DNA of 48,970 nt from Spirochaetales bacterium (GCA_016936615.1 JAFGXN010000146.1:1-48970); one strand, 5' to 3'; shown: positions 16,660 to 26,166, counted from the stretch's first letter. The notes: generated from the sequence alone by a model not told the origin. A program made the numbers and translations.

Positions 16660-18666
16660 TTGAACAAATATTTTTTTATGGTAATTGGGCTTATTGTTGG
16701 AGCTTTTTCGTTTGCAAATGAGCAAAAGTTAACTGGGGAGTGGACTTTTAGATTTGACAATGAAGAGAAAGCAGTGAAGGTTGAGATTCCTCACACATGG
16801 AATGCTGAAGATTCAATTGATGGGGTAAAAGGTTATAGACAGGATGTTGGAGTTTATAACTGCGAGTTTAATATGGTAGTCAATCCTGGAAAGCGATATT
16901 TCCTGAGATTTGATGCTGTAAATGAGAGTTCTGAGATCACAATAAATGGAGAGAAAGTCTACTCAAACGAGGGTGGATATAATGCTTTTGCCTTTGAGAT
17001 TACTGACATTGTTGTATCTGGTAAGAATAAAATGATAGTCAAGGCTGATAATCGCTACAACGAGAATATCATGCCTTTGACTGGGGATTTTAATTTCTGT
17101 GGCGGAATATATCGAGATGTCTGGTTGATTGAGAAGGAAAAAATTTCAATCTCCCCAATCGATTATGCTTCTTCTGGGGTCTATTTTACTCAGGAGACCA
17201 ATAAGGATTTAGCTAAGTTCTCGGTTAAGACATTATTGTTATCTGATAATCCTAATGCGACAGTGAGAGTTAGTATCAGTGATGCAGAAGGAAAGGTCTT
17301 GTTTACCGATAATTCTGGTATTGAAAAGGCAGATTTTGATAATGCAGACTACTACTCTGTTATAAATGGTGAAATTTCTAATCCTCGACTTTGGAACAGT
17401 GTTAGAGATCCTTATTTATATTCTATGAAGGTTGAGACCCTTGTCTCAGGAAAAGTTACAGATGTTCAAGAAGAGAAGATTGGTTTTAGGTTTTTTTCTG
17501 TAGATCCAAAGCAAGGATTTTCTTTAAATGGCGAGCAATTTAAGATTCAGGGTGTCTGTAGGCATCAGGATAAAGAAGGTAAAGGTTTTGCTCTCTCTAA
17601 TGAAGATCATGATCTTGATTTTGAGATTATGAGAGAAATGGGGGTGAATTCTGTAAGATTTTCACATTATCCTCATGCAAAATATGTCTATCAACTTGCA
17701 GATAGGAATGGAATTGTTGCTTATGCGGAGATCCCATTTGTCGGACCAGGAGGATACTCTCCAGTTGGATTCAATGATTCAGAAGAGTTTAAGGCCAACG
17801 GCAAAGAGCAACTTATAGCGATGATTAAGCAAAATTTTAATCATCCTTCGATTATCTTCTGGGGCTTGTATAATGAGCTTAATCGACAGGGTAATGAGCC
17901 TTATGGTTATTTAGCTGAGTTAAATGCTCTTGTTAAGGAGTTAGATCCTGCGAGAATAACAGTTGGTGCAACAAATGTTGAAGAGGAGTATCTCAAGATA
18001 ACAGATGTTGTTGCATATAATCTATATTGGGGCTGGTATGGCGGTGAGCCAAGATGGATTGGCCCAGTTCTAGATGGTTACAAGAAAAAATTTCCGAATA
18101 GAAATCTAGGAATTAGTGAATATGGAGCAGGCGGAAGCCCTAAGCATCATACCGAGAAGGATTTTGCACCTGTTCCTACTAGCAAGTTTCATCCAGAGAA
18201 CTGGCAGGCTAAGTTCCATGAAGATCACTGGAAGGCAATTTCAAGGCGAGATTTTGTCTGGGGTACATATGTCTGGAATATGTTTGATTTTGCGAGTCAT
18301 CATAGGACAGAGGGCGACCGAGATGAGATAAACGACAAAGGTCTTGTCTCTCATGATAGAAAGGTTAAGAAAGATGCATTTTACTTTTATAAAGCAAATT
18401 GGAATAAGGAAGATAAATTTGTTCATATCGCAAATCGAAGATTTACTGAGAATAGAGCTACTTTTGTTCGAGTAAAGATTTACTCCAATTTGCCACAGGT
18501 TAGGATAAAGGTAAATGGAAAAGAAAAAATCGTAAAGACAAACAATGGCATAGGAATCTTCGAGTGGAAGCCTGTTTTACTTAGTAAAGGTGAGAATAAA
18601 ATAGAGGCATTTGGTCTTGCTAATGGTGAGATCGTTGCCCAAGATTCATGCACCTGGAATAGATAG
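16660..18666 (+). CDS. Secreted GH2-family glycoside hydrolase (beta-galactosidase-like)
   Basis: This 668-residue enzyme starts at TTG 16660, with AAGGGG six bases upstream; the nearby ATG at 16655 is out of frame. It has a signal peptide (cleavage probably after FSFA), a GH2 sugar-binding domain ('VEIPHTWNAED', 'YRDVWLI'), an immunoglobulin-like domain, and a TIM barrel with acid/base Glu406 in 'WGLYNELNR' and nucleophile Glu487 in 'GISEYGAGG'. The specificity may be beta-galactoside, glucuronide or another sugar; motifs alone do not decide. It is controlled by the adjacent LacI-type repressor and ends in a strong terminator. Confidence 0.88.
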   Translation: MNKYFFMVIGLIVGAFSFANEQKLTGEWTFRFDNEEKAVKVEIPHTWNAEDSIDGVKGYRQDVGVYNCEFNMVVNPGKRYFLRFDAVNESSEITINGEKVYSNEGGYNAFAFEITDIVVSGKNKMIVKADNRYNENIMPLTGDFNFCGGIYRDVWLIEKEKISISPIDYASSGVYFTQETNKDLAKFSVKTLLLSDNPNATVRVSISDAEGKVLFTDNSGIEKADFDNADYYSVINGEISNPRLWNSVRDPYLYSMKVETLVSGKVTDVQEEKIGFRFFSVDPKQGFSLNGEQFKIQGVCRHQDKEGKGFALSNEDHDLDFEIMREMGVNSVRFSHYPHAKYVYQLADRNGIVAYAEIPFVGPGGYSPVGFNDSEEFKANGKEQLIAMIKQNFNHPSIIFWGLYNELNRQGNEPYGYLAELNALVKELDPARITVGATNVEEEYLKITDVVAYNLYWGWYGGEPRWIGPVLDGYKKKFPNRNLGISEYGAGGSPKHHTEKDFAPVPTSKFHPENWQAKFHEDHWKAISRRDFVWGTYVWNMFDFASHHRTEGDRDEINDKGLVSHDRKVKKDAFYFYKANWNKEDKFVHIANRRFTENRATFVRVKIYSNLPQVRIKVNGKEKIVKTNNGIGIFEWKPVLLSKGENKIEAFGLANGEIVAQDSCTWNR

Positions 18667-18683
18667 TATTTAGATAGATTGTA

Positions 18684-18715
18684 GTAGCCTGTTTGATAGC
18701 AGGCTACTTTTTTTT
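18684..18715 (+). terminator. Rho-independent terminator after the GH2 gene
   Basis: GTAGCCTG (18684-18691) pairs with CAGGCTAC (18700-18707), followed by eight T residues. It is 17 bases downstream of the stop. Confidence 0.92.
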
Positions 18716-18721
18716 ATATTT

Positions 18722-18750
18722 TTGCGTTTGGTTGGGGAAATGTTTATATT
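18722..18750 (+). promoter_or_regulatory. Candidate promoter of the solute-binding protein gene
   Basis: TTGCGT (18722-18727), 17 bases and TATATT (18745-18750) lie just after the preceding terminator and 25 bases before the ATG. The -35 match is weak and the -10 match is good. Confidence 0.45.
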
Positions 18751-18774
18751 TAAAGATAATTGTAGGAGGCTATT

Positions 18775-19485
18775 ATGTTTAATAGTTTGATAAAAAAGAG
18801 CATTTTAATTTTGTGTATCTGTTTTGCTTCGGTTGGGGTGGTTGGTGCTAACCAATTTGCTGGTGAGACATGGAGGATTACTTCGCTTGATTGGCAGCCT
18901 TATTCTGGGAGTGATATGGCTACTCTTGGGAATTCTATTCAGAAGCTTAAAGGTCTTCTTGCTAAAGAGGGGATAACTCTTGAGGTTGATTTTTTCCCAT
19001 GGTTAAGATCTCAGCAATTGGCTAAGACAGAGAAGTATATCGGGTATTTCCCAGCTTGGCCGGAAGAGGTTGCTGATGGATTTGTTGCTTCACTTCCAGT
19101 CGATTGGTCAGAGATCGGAATATTGAAGCAGACTGGAAAATCTATCTCATACAAAGATATGGATGATCTGTTTAAAAATTACAAGGTGGGTATTGTCAGT
19201 ACCTACGAATATCCTAAAGAGATTGCAGATGCAATGAAAAAGTATCCAAAAAATGTAGATGAATCTCCTGATGAGGTCTCTCTATTGAAAAAGCTATCAG
19301 CAGGAAGGTTTCAAGTAGCAATAACAGATCCAAATGTAATGATGTATCTAGCCTCTCGTGAAGGAATATCAAATATTGAGGTTCTTGTTCAGGTTGTTGT
19401 TAAGAAAGAGCTTGTAATTGCTCTTCGAAATGATCCTGATAATCAGGCTAGGATTGAGTTTTTGAAAAAATTACTTAAACAATAG
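18775..19485 (+). CDS. Periplasmic solute-binding domain protein (family 3-like), orphan
   Basis: This 236-residue protein has a signal peptide ending near GVVGA and a single family-3-type solute-binding domain ('WRITSLDWQPYSG' at the start of the ligand site, 'LLKKLSAGRFQVAITDPNV', 'ELVIALRNDP'). Such proteins capture amino acids or related polar solutes in the periplasm. No permease or ATPase gene is nearby, and it has its own promoter and terminator. It may feed a transporter encoded elsewhere or act as a free sensor or scavenger. TAGGAGG precedes the ATG. Confidence 0.75.
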   Translation: MFNSLIKKSILILCICFASVGVVGANQFAGETWRITSLDWQPYSGSDMATLGNSIQKLKGLLAKEGITLEVDFFPWLRSQQLAKTEKYIGYFPAWPEEVADGFVASLPVDWSEIGILKQTGKSISYKDMDDLFKNYKVGIVSTYEYPKEIADAMKKYPKNVDESPDEVSLLKKLSAGRFQVAITDPNVMMYLASREGISNIEVLVQVVVKKELVIALRNDPDNQARIEFLKKLLKQ

Positions 19486-19492
19486 CTTATCA

Positions 19493-19519
19493 AGGGTCTA
19501 GTGATTGTCGCTAGACCCT
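19493..19519. terminator. Hairpin between convergent genes, probable bidirectional terminator
   Basis: A perfect 9-bp stem AGGGTCTAG (19493-19501) / CTAGACCCT (19511-19519) lies between the solute-binding gene and the end of the DUF58 gene. The plus-strand side continues AATTTTAT. Confidence 0.75.
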
Positions 19520-19523
19520 AATT

Positions 19524-20843
19524 TTATACACGTCTAAAATTATTATAGATATCAAGCGCAGCGTTTAGGCTAGATTTGGGGTTGATGTCTGCCGACTTTA
19601 TTCCAGACCTTGACAGATTGAGGATGGTTTTTTTTCTAGTTAAAAATATATCCTTAGCTGAGGTGCTGATAAATAATTCCTTCTTAGTTGTAGGTATTTT
19701 TTTTATCTCTTCCTCTAATATTGAATTAGAAAAAAGAAGAAAGAATACTTGATGTTTTTTCTGTAATATTTTCAGGTTCATAATTGCGTTATCATTATAG
19801 TTTTCACAGATATCTGTAAAAAAGATTACATAGCTTCTTTTTTTTATATTATTCAGCAGGTATTCTGATATCTTTGTGTAACTTGTCTCTTCGTATGAGG
19901 CTTGTATCCTCGAGCAGAACTCTTTTACTTCGTTAATCTTCGATGTGCCGCGGATTCCCATCAGTGAGCTCTGAATTGTGTTAGAGCAGGCAATTAAGTT
20001 GAGCCTATCGCCTTGTTTTAGTACAGACCATGAAAAAATTAGAACTGAATTGATGCAGTAATCTAGATACGACATATTTTCATATTCAGTATTCATAAGT
20101 CTTCCGCAGTCAATTATCACAGTTATCTCATTGTTGTGCTCACGAGTGAAGTTCTTGATAATTGGCGTCTTAGATCTTGCAGAAGATTTCTGATCTATCT
20201 TTGTCGCATCATCTCCAGGGACATATTCTCGAAGCGACTCAAACTCTGTGCCTTCATTGATAATTCTGTTTTTTCTAGATCCAATTATCATCTCGCGGCT
20301 AAGTTTGGAGAGCTTTATAAATTCGCTAAGCGCGACACTATCTGGTGTAACATCTATTGTAAAATTGCATTCTACTCTCTCTTCTAGCTCGACAAAATTG
20401 AAGAGGGTTAGCCTTGTATAGATTTTTTTTACCTTGATGCTTCGCCTTTTGTGTGAGATAAAATCATATTTGCAGATATTTGTCCCTTTTTTTATTTTAA
20501 AAAAATTAGGCTGGTTGACATCATTAAAGTTTTTCGGATATTCAATTCGGAATTTGATCTTTGTATAATTTATTGTAGAGCGAACCTTTAGATTAATGCT
20601 GTCTGCTCGGTTAATAGATACTGAGTATTTATCTTTCTCTGGTTCAATAAGTGGCTTAGGTAAGCTTAACAGAATAAAGGTTTCAATAAAAATTATTATT
20701 ATGATTCCACCACTCATCATCAAGGTTATGTAGAAGAAAATAGGGAAAAATACGCTAATTAGTGCAGGAATAAGTGTTGCTGCAATGAGCTTTAGAGTTT
20801 TACTTGTTATGACTACCTTAGTCTTTCCCCTGTTCTGACTCAC
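19524..20843 (-). CDS. DUF58 / von Willebrand factor A-like protein
   Basis: This 439-residue protein has two N-terminal TM segments (about 15-55), then the DUF58 signature 'EFESLREYVPGDDATKID' and a vWA-like region with 'VIIDCGRLMN' in place of a full MIDAS motif. The usual Trp after the Ile-Asp is Gln here. DUF58 proteins pair with MoxR AAA+ ATPases. This GTG start overlaps the moxR stop by four bases (GTGA), so the pair is translationally coupled. It is the last gene of the block and probably acts at the membrane. The client process is unknown. Confidence 0.85.
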   Translation of the reverse strand: MSQNRGKTKVVITSKTLKLIAATLIPALISVFFPIFFYITLMMSGGIIIIIFIETFILLSLPKPLIEPEKDKYSVSINRADSINLKVRSTINYTKIKFRIEYPKNFNDVNQPNFFKIKKGTNICKYDFISHKRRSIKVKKIYTRLTLFNFVELEERVECNFTIDVTPDSVALSEFIKLSKLSREMIIGSRKNRIINEGTEFESLREYVPGDDATKIDQKSSARSKTPIIKNFTREHNNEITVIIDCGRLMNTEYENMSYLDYCINSVLIFSWSVLKQGDRLNLIACSNTIQSSLMGIRGTSKINEVKEFCSRIQASYEETSYTKISEYLLNNIKKRSYVIFFTDICENYNDNAIMNLKILQKKHQVFFLLFSNSILEEEIKKIPTTKKELFISTSAKDIFLTRKKTILNLSRSGIKSADINPKSSLNAALDIYNNFRRV

Positions 20844-21805
20844 TTAGGAACCTCGGTGGTGTCAATAATTTCTTGTATTATCGAAGCATTATCAATATTT
20901 GTTATTTGAGCCTCAGTTGTTAGTATAAGCCTGTGGGCTAGGACAGAGATTGCATTAGCCTTTACATCATCCGGAATTACAAAATCACGGCCTGACATCA
21001 GTGCGATTGTTCTGGCAACTGAGAATAGGGCTACACTTGATCTTGGAGATGCCCCAAGCTCTACATCCTTGTGATCTCGAGTCTTCCTAACAATTTCAGT
21101 GATATAGTCAAGGATATTCTCTTCAACATTGACCTTGTCTACAGCTTCTTTTATCTCGGATAGAAGTTGCCTGTCAATTATCTTGGTTAGTTTATTTGCT
21201 TTTACGGTGGAGATCTCGCCATCTCGGTATCTTCTGATAATCTCTTTTTCCGCATCTGCATCTGGATAGCCAATGGTGATTTTCATCAGGAATCTATCAA
21301 TCTCTGCTTCTGGCAACGGGTAGGTCCCTTCCATCTCCACCGGATTCTGAGTTGCAAGACATGTAAAAAAGCTAGATAACTGGTTGGTCTCTGTATCAAT
21401 TGTTACTTTTTTCTCTTGCATTGCTTCGAGTAGGGCAGCTTGAGTCTTTGCTGGTGCACGGTTTATCTCATCGGCGAGCAGGATATCTGTGAAGATTGGG
21501 CCTTTACGAAGGTGAAAATCTGAGGTATTTCTATCAAAGATTGTTGTTCCAGTGATATCTGCTGGCATTAAATCTGGGGTAAATTGTATCCTTTTAAAAT
21601 CAAGGTCAAGTACCTGGCTAATGCTTGATGCAGTAAATGTCTTTCCTGTTCCAGGTACACCTTCAAGTAGGGCGTGTCCTCCACAGATTATTGTTGCTAG
21701 AATCTTCTGAATAGACTCCCGGTTGCCTGATATAACCTTTTGAGCCTCGTCTACTGCGTTCTCAATCTGTTGTGCAAAATTATTAATTCTTTCTTGGTCT
21801 AACAT
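20840..21805 (-). CDS. moxR: MoxR-type AAA+ ATPase
   Basis: This 321-residue MoxR ATPase has Walker A 'GVPGTGKT', Walker B 'ILLADEINR', the arginine-containing 'PEAEIDRFLMK' and sensor 'GASPRSSVAL', all intact. MoxR proteins act as chaperone-like remodelling ATPases on vWA partners, and the DUF58 gene directly follows. The start is ATG 21805, five bases after GGAGG; the in-frame ATG at 21817 overlaps that site. It overlaps the end of the DUF4350-like gene by 23 bases. Confidence 0.93.
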   Translation of the reverse strand: MLDQERINNFAQQIENAVDEAQKVISGNRESIQKILATIICGGHALLEGVPGTGKTFTASSISQVLDLDFKRIQFTPDLMPADITGTTIFDRNTSDFHLRKGPIFTDILLADEINRAPAKTQAALLEAMQEKKVTIDTETNQLSSFFTCLATQNPVEMEGTYPLPEAEIDRFLMKITIGYPDADAEKEIIRRYRDGEISTVKANKLTKIIDRQLLSEIKEAVDKVNVEENILDYITEIVRKTRDHKDVELGASPRSSVALFSVARTIALMSGRDFVIPDDVKANAISVLAHRLILTTEAQITNIDNASIIQEIIDTTEVPK

Positions 21806-22805
21806 TTTTTCCTCCATTAAGTTGTTTGTCAGCTTGATAAATATTTTCGATTATCTTCTCGCTAGATTTATTCAAATCATTTGTAGTTTTCATTTTAATT
21901 TTTTTATATTTATAATAATTACTTTGCAGCTTTTCAGCTTCATCAAGAGAATTAGTCTTTTCAAGTATGTGGGCGACTGCGTATATGTGGTAGAGTAGTG
22001 ATTTTCTCTTCTCGTAGTAGTTACTCTGCTTTTTTCCAAAATAAAAAATGTTATAAAAGAAAAAGAAAATAAGAAATAGGAGTATTTGCAGCGTAAAAGG
22101 TAGTAGAGGCATCTTAAATATTGAAAAAAATGAGTTTGTTGCACCTTTGCCTTTTTTGAAAAAGGGAGTATCGTCGTAGACATAAATTCGCCGAGGAGTC
22201 TCTTCTCCAATCTTTGCTATTGCCTGAGGAATTTGGTACTCTTTATTCTTTTGAAAAAATCTAATTGTAGTATTATTTATATTTCTTTTTGTAGTCAGAT
22301 AAATTATTGAGCTCTCTAACTCTTTTCTGTATATGTAGATTTTTTCATCTATTGTAAGAAAAGGTTCAAACTCATACTTCTCTGAGAACTCTTCTGTGAT
22401 GGATGGAGTATTAGACCCTAATTCATTGTTATCTTCATCATTAAAGATCAATTTCACCTCAATATCGGAGATAATAAAAATTCCCACCTTGGGTTCTGAT
22501 AGCTTTGCTGAGCTCTCTTCGGTGAACTCTTCATAGAGTTCTACAGAGCGGTCAAGTGTATTTGTAAAAAATATATAAGACTTTTCATCTTTCATAGAGG
22601 GGGTCTTTTTGTTTACTATAATTGTCTTCTTGTGTTTCATTATCTTGTTAAAGACATCAAGTCCAGTTCTAGAATTATTTGACAAATCTTGCTTTTTCGC
22701 CCTTGGATTTATCCATACACCTGTAAAGGCTGCGACAATTATTAGAATTATTATGGCTAGTAGGAAAATTCCTAAGGCAAGAGATAATTTTCTACCCCAA
22801 CTCAT
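21783..22805 (-). CDS. DUF4350-like membrane protein of the MoxR operon
   Basis: This 340-residue protein has an N-terminal TM anchor (about 8-30), an extracytoplasmic alpha/beta domain ('RTGLDVFNKIMKHKK' then 'YIFFTNTLDR'), and a second TM (about 235-255) followed by a basic cytoplasmic tail. The order and topology match the DUF4350 proteins found with MoxR/DUF58/DUF4129 genes. Sequence similarity is not strong by eye, so the family name rests partly on context. It overlaps both neighbours by a few codons. Confidence 0.6.
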   Translation of the reverse strand: MSWGRKLSLALGIFLLAIIILIIVAAFTGVWINPRAKKQDLSNNSRTGLDVFNKIMKHKKTIIVNKKTPSMKDEKSYIFFTNTLDRSVELYEEFTEESSAKLSEPKVGIFIISDIEVKLIFNDEDNNELGSNTPSITEEFSEKYEFEPFLTIDEKIYIYRKELESSIIYLTTKRNINNTTIRFFQKNKEYQIPQAIAKIGEETPRRIYVYDDTPFFKKGKGATNSFFSIFKMPLLPFTLQILLFLIFFFFYNIFYFGKKQSNYYEKRKSLLYHIYAVAHILEKTNSLDEAEKLQSNYYKYKKIKMKTTNDLNKSSEKIIENIYQADKQLNGGKNVRPRKN

Positions 22806-23397
22806 ATTTTACCTCACTTTTTCCTTGTGCTCTCTCTAGTATTTTAAAAGCCTCGGAGTAGTGTTCTAGGGTAATTTCGTAGTCGCTAAACATTGCGAGG
22901 TCTGAGATTCTCGAGAAATTCTTAAAATTATTTCGAAGATCCTTCTCTTCGAGCTTGGCAACTATCTCAAAGTTAGTTAGTCTTGCTAAGGCCTTGAGAT
23001 TGTTGAAAACTCGTAAATCTAATTCCAAGATGAAATTACGACGCAATTCAATGATCGCCTCCCTGTAATTCCCCTCAGCAGCTAGATCTTCTGCCTTTTT
23101 GACCGAGGTAAGGGCTATCATCTGAGACTCGTTCTCTATCTCATCGTCTAGCTCAACCTTGGTGTTGCGGGAACGATTTTTTATTGCAAAGATAATCCAA
23201 ATAGCTATAATTACAACAATAATAGTGATAAGGATTGAAGATATAATTATTGCGTTGTCTTTGAAAAAATTTAAAAGATTTTCAAAAAAATTATCATTAT
23301 TTCTAAGTTTTTTTTCCTTAAAGATCTTTTTTAAGACCTTATCTGTTAGTTCATTTATTTCATCAGGGTTATCTATGCGAAAATTTCTAAATCTCAT
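22792..23397 (-). CDS. DUF4129-like membrane protein of the MoxR operon
   Basis: This 201-residue protein has a cytoplasmic or short N-terminal part, one strong TM (about 49-70), and a C-terminal helical domain 'AAEGNYREAIIELRRNF' ... 'DYEITLEHYSEAFKIL'. That pattern resembles the DUF4129 domain of transglutaminase-linked and MoxR-linked proteins. It overlaps the fusion gene upstream by 11 bases and the next gene by 14, so it is part of one translationally coupled operon. The function is unknown. Confidence 0.65.
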   Translation of the reverse strand: MRFRNFRIDNPDEINELTDKVLKKIFKEKKLRNNDNFFENLLNFFKDNAIIISSILITIIVVIIAIWIIFAIKNRSRNTKVELDDEIENESQMIALTSVKKAEDLAAEGNYREAIIELRRNFILELDLRVFNNLKALARLTNFEIVAKLEEKDLRNNFKNFSRISDLAMFSDYEITLEHYSEAFKILERAQGKSEVKYELG

Positions 23398-25117
23398 TGG
23401 CTACCTGCCTTAGTTGTCGTGAGCTTTTTTCTTTAATCTTCGCGATTACTGGATAGAGTATGAAAACTCCAAAAATAGTAAAAAAAGATATTAGAGCTAT
23501 AGCAAATTTGAAGGGCCACGGAAGGCTAGTAGGCGAGATTGATCCTTCGATTATTGCAGCTAGGAAGAAGAAAAGTATGAATACGCAGATCAGTGATGAG
23601 ATATTATCTTTTTCCTTGTCAATTATGTCAATTATTGAGTATTTAGATTTTTTGAAGAGGAGAAATCCTATCTTCATTCCAGCAGCGCCAGCTAGGGCAA
23701 TTCCTGTTAACTCAAAGACGCTGTGAGCAGTAATAAATGTTCCTATGTTTTCTCCAAGACCGATAGATATTAGGTAACCGATTGTCGCGCCAATTGATAA
23801 TCCATTAGATAATAGAAAAAAGATTGAGCCGAGTCCAAAGAGTATTCCTGCAGCAAATGTGACAAATGCAATTGTTGTATTGTGCTGTATGTAGAATGAG
23901 ACCATATATGCCTTCTGATCAGCAGCTCTGTCTGAGTCAAATGGCTCTTCATACATCTCTCGATACATTGTTTTTGTCTCTTCATTTAGAAAAAGGTTGG
24001 AATTTTCAGGATTTAGTGAGCAGTAGTATAGGCTTGCAAAAAATGAGCCAAAAAAGAGTAGAGATGCCCAAAATACATAGTGTTTGTTCTTTGAAAAGGA
24101 GTGTAGGATTGAGTTCTTAAAGAATGAACCGAAGGTGTTGTCAGCAGATTGTCTGGAGTAGAGAAGTGTGTGTGCATTGTTGACAATTGTACTGAGGTAG
24201 TTGGTTATCTCCGGAGCAAGCCGATCTGCCCGCGCCTTGGATAGATCCTCGCACGCTTTTCTGTATGCGCGAGGCAGTAGTAGTGCGAATTTCTTGTAGC
24301 TTAGTCTTACGCGGCCAGAGAGTGTCATGTGATTGGAAATCTCGCGCAGATTGTTCCAGTCTTTACGGTTCTGAGCAATAAATAGATCACTCTGTGTCTG
24401 AAAATCTTTTGTATTAACCTTGTAGAGAGAGTATAGAAAGTCACTATAATCTGTAACCTCTTGGGTGTATCCAATTTTTTTACAAAATCTTAGAGTAATT
24501 TGCCTCTTTGTCTCTCTATTAGTCTCTTTGTTTAGGAAATTTTTTAGTAGATATAAGTCTTTTTCAGAAATTTTGTAGCTTTGTAGTTCATTAGCATATG
24601 TCAGCTCAATCTCTGGCAACTTCAGCTTCGTTATTTGAATGGATTGCTTTCTTTTGAATTTCTCGACAACAACAGTTCCAGCAGCAAAATCGCCTAATCT
24701 TCTGTGTTCCTTATCTATCAGTGCTGAAATAAGTCCCACAATGTGGAAAAAAGGAAATCTATCAAGCCCTCGCATTATGTTTCGTATCAAGATAGATGAA
24801 AAATCGATTGGTTCGCCATTTTTCTTTATAACCTTGATTCCACACATTGCTTTTCCGGGAGAAGATCCTGAGAGGATATATTCAAAAAATATAGAATAGA
24901 ACCAAGTGATAAGGAAGTATGTTACAACAATAAATGGTGCTGCATAGTTACCCTTCAAAGTGTAGCCTAAGCTTCCAAAGAGGATTAGCGTCAGTATGAA
25001 GAGTACAACTTGTAAAAAAGAATCGATAATATGTGCAAGAATCCTGATGATCAAAGGAGCTACCGAGTAAGTTAGTATTATCTTTTCAGGAGTCTGCACT
25101 TTTATATAGTTTTTCAT
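23387..25117 (-). CDS. RDD - SpoIIM domain fusion membrane protein
   Basis: The N-terminal part of this 576-residue protein (about 10-160) is an RDD domain ('LAHIIDSFLQ', 'GSSPGKAMCGIKVI', 'RRLGDFAAGTVVV'). The C-terminal part (about 340-570) is a multi-TM Stage II sporulation protein M-type domain ('AYMVSFYIQHNTTIAFVTF', 'SVFELTGIALAGAAG'). A long helical cytoplasmic region lies between. In other bacteria these are usually separate neighbouring genes of the MoxR cluster. ATG 25117 comes one base after the upstream stop; the TTG at 25129 is less likely. SpoIIM here does not imply sporulation. Confidence 0.85.
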   Translation of the reverse strand: MKNYIKVQTPEKIILTYSVAPLIIRILAHIIDSFLQVVLFILTLILFGSLGYTLKGNYAAPFIVVTYFLITWFYSIFFEYILSGSSPGKAMCGIKVIKKNGEPIDFSSILIRNIMRGLDRFPFFHIVGLISALIDKEHRRLGDFAAGTVVVEKFKRKQSIQITKLKLPEIELTYANELQSYKISEKDLYLLKNFLNKETNRETKRQITLRFCKKIGYTQEVTDYSDFLYSLYKVNTKDFQTQSDLFIAQNRKDWNNLREISNHMTLSGRVRLSYKKFALLLPRAYRKACEDLSKARADRLAPEITNYLSTIVNNAHTLLYSRQSADNTFGSFFKNSILHSFSKNKHYVFWASLLFFGSFFASLYYCSLNPENSNLFLNEETKTMYREMYEEPFDSDRAADQKAYMVSFYIQHNTTIAFVTFAAGILFGLGSIFFLLSNGLSIGATIGYLISIGLGENIGTFITAHSVFELTGIALAGAAGMKIGFLLFKKSKYSIIDIIDKEKDNISSLICVFILFFFLAAIIEGSISPTSLPWPFKFAIALISFFTIFGVFILYPVIAKIKEKSSRQLRQVANEI

Positions 25118-25118
25118 A

Positions 25119-26096
25119 TTACTCGTCAAATCTATTTATATCACTCATCTCACTTTCATATGAATCATCGATTATGTTCTTTTCAATCTCATTGTCTGAA
25201 AACTCTCCATTAACTTCAAGGAGTTTCTTGTAGTAGACATATTGTGCAGCTGTTCCAAAGGAAGCATATAGAGTAGCTATTGCTACCATTACTAGAGTTG
25301 AAATTCCAATGAAAATAGAGGTTGTTGTAGACGGGAGTGTTTCGCTCTCGATATATGGAGAAATGAAAATCATCAATACTACAAAATAGATTATAAAGAT
25401 AATTGCTAGTGGTAGATATATTACAATTAGTCCTGAAATATATTTTAAAACTCTACCCTTTGCGAGTTTCCAGCCATGTTTTAAAGATTCAAAGACCTCT
25501 CTATCTTGAAAAAGAGCACAGAGCATTCCAAAGCTAAATATAATTGTAAAATAGATTTGAATTGGATATGTTATAATGTTTATAATTTCGGTGAATTCTG
25601 GCCCAATTGTGAGACTTATAATAACTGCAATTATCATTATAGGTATTAGCAATGCCATTCCTACTGCAAAGATTAGAGCATTCATGAGAAGAGAGTAGAC
25701 TAGTAGCTTGCCGTATCGATCCTTTGCGTAAGTCCAGGCAAATTTCATTGGATTGTCAGTATTCTCATCTTTTGCTTTAACAAAGGTTAATATTGTTCCT
25801 GTATATAGTGGATTGATAAAGAAGTAGAGTATTACTATTAAAAAAATTAATCCAGCTATTAATACAATACTTGCCATCCACGAATATATATCACCATCGG
25901 AGATGTTATTGGTCTGAGCTAACTCAAAAATCATCGGAATTATCTCAGTTCCTAGCAGTGCAAAGAACAAGGTAGCACATATTAAGATTGGCAAAATATA
26001 GATAAATGTCGTAATTGTAATACCTTTCATTGATTTGAGGCCTAATGAAAATGACTCATTTATAAAAGGGCTAAAACTTATCTTCTCGTTTTTCAT
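25119..26096 (-). CDS. Polytopic membrane protein, tandem paralogue 2
   Basis: This 325-residue protein has six predicted TM segments and belongs to the same family as the next gene upstream. Both start 'MK.EKIS..P....SFSLG.KS.K' and end with a conserved acidic tail, 'EVNGEFSDNEIEKNIIDDSY' then 'INRFDE'. I do not recognise a named family with certainty; it resembles uncharacterised DUF4013/DUF975-like membrane proteins. It runs directly into the RDD-SpoIIM gene, so it probably belongs functionally to the MoxR operon. It has its own promoter-like site. Confidence 0.65.
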   Translation of the reverse strand: MKNEKISFSPFINESFSLGLKSMKGITITTFIYILPILICATLFFALLGTEIIPMIFELAQTNNISDGDIYSWMASIVLIAGLIFLIVILYFFINPLYTGTILTFVKAKDENTDNPMKFAWTYAKDRYGKLLVYSLLMNALIFAVGMALLIPIMIIAVIISLTIGPEFTEIINIITYPIQIYFTIIFSFGMLCALFQDREVFESLKHGWKLAKGRVLKYISGLIVIYLPLAIIFIIYFVVLMIFISPYIESETLPSTTTSIFIGISTLVMVAIATLYASFGTAAQYVYYKKLLEVNGEFSDNEIEKNIIDDSYESEMSDINRFDE

Positions 26097-26130
26097 AAAA
26101 TTCCTTTCTCGTTTAATTTTTTGTATCTTA

Positions 26131-26159
26131 AATCTATCATATAATGGAGGCTTTGTCTA
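26131..26159 (-). promoter_or_regulatory. Candidate promoter of paralogue 2 (duplicated element)
   Basis: On the minus strand, TAGACA (26159-26154), 17 bases and TAGATT (26136-26131) lie upstream of the gene. The element is similar to the one before paralogue 1, in the form AAATAGACAAAGC...ATGATAGA. Confidence 0.5.
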
Positions 26160-26166
26160 TTTGAAA

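Noticed and set aside
23387-25117. SpoIIM domain as evidence of sporulation
   Set aside because: SpoIIM-type domains occur in MoxR clusters of many non-sporulating bacteria; no other sporulation gene is present.
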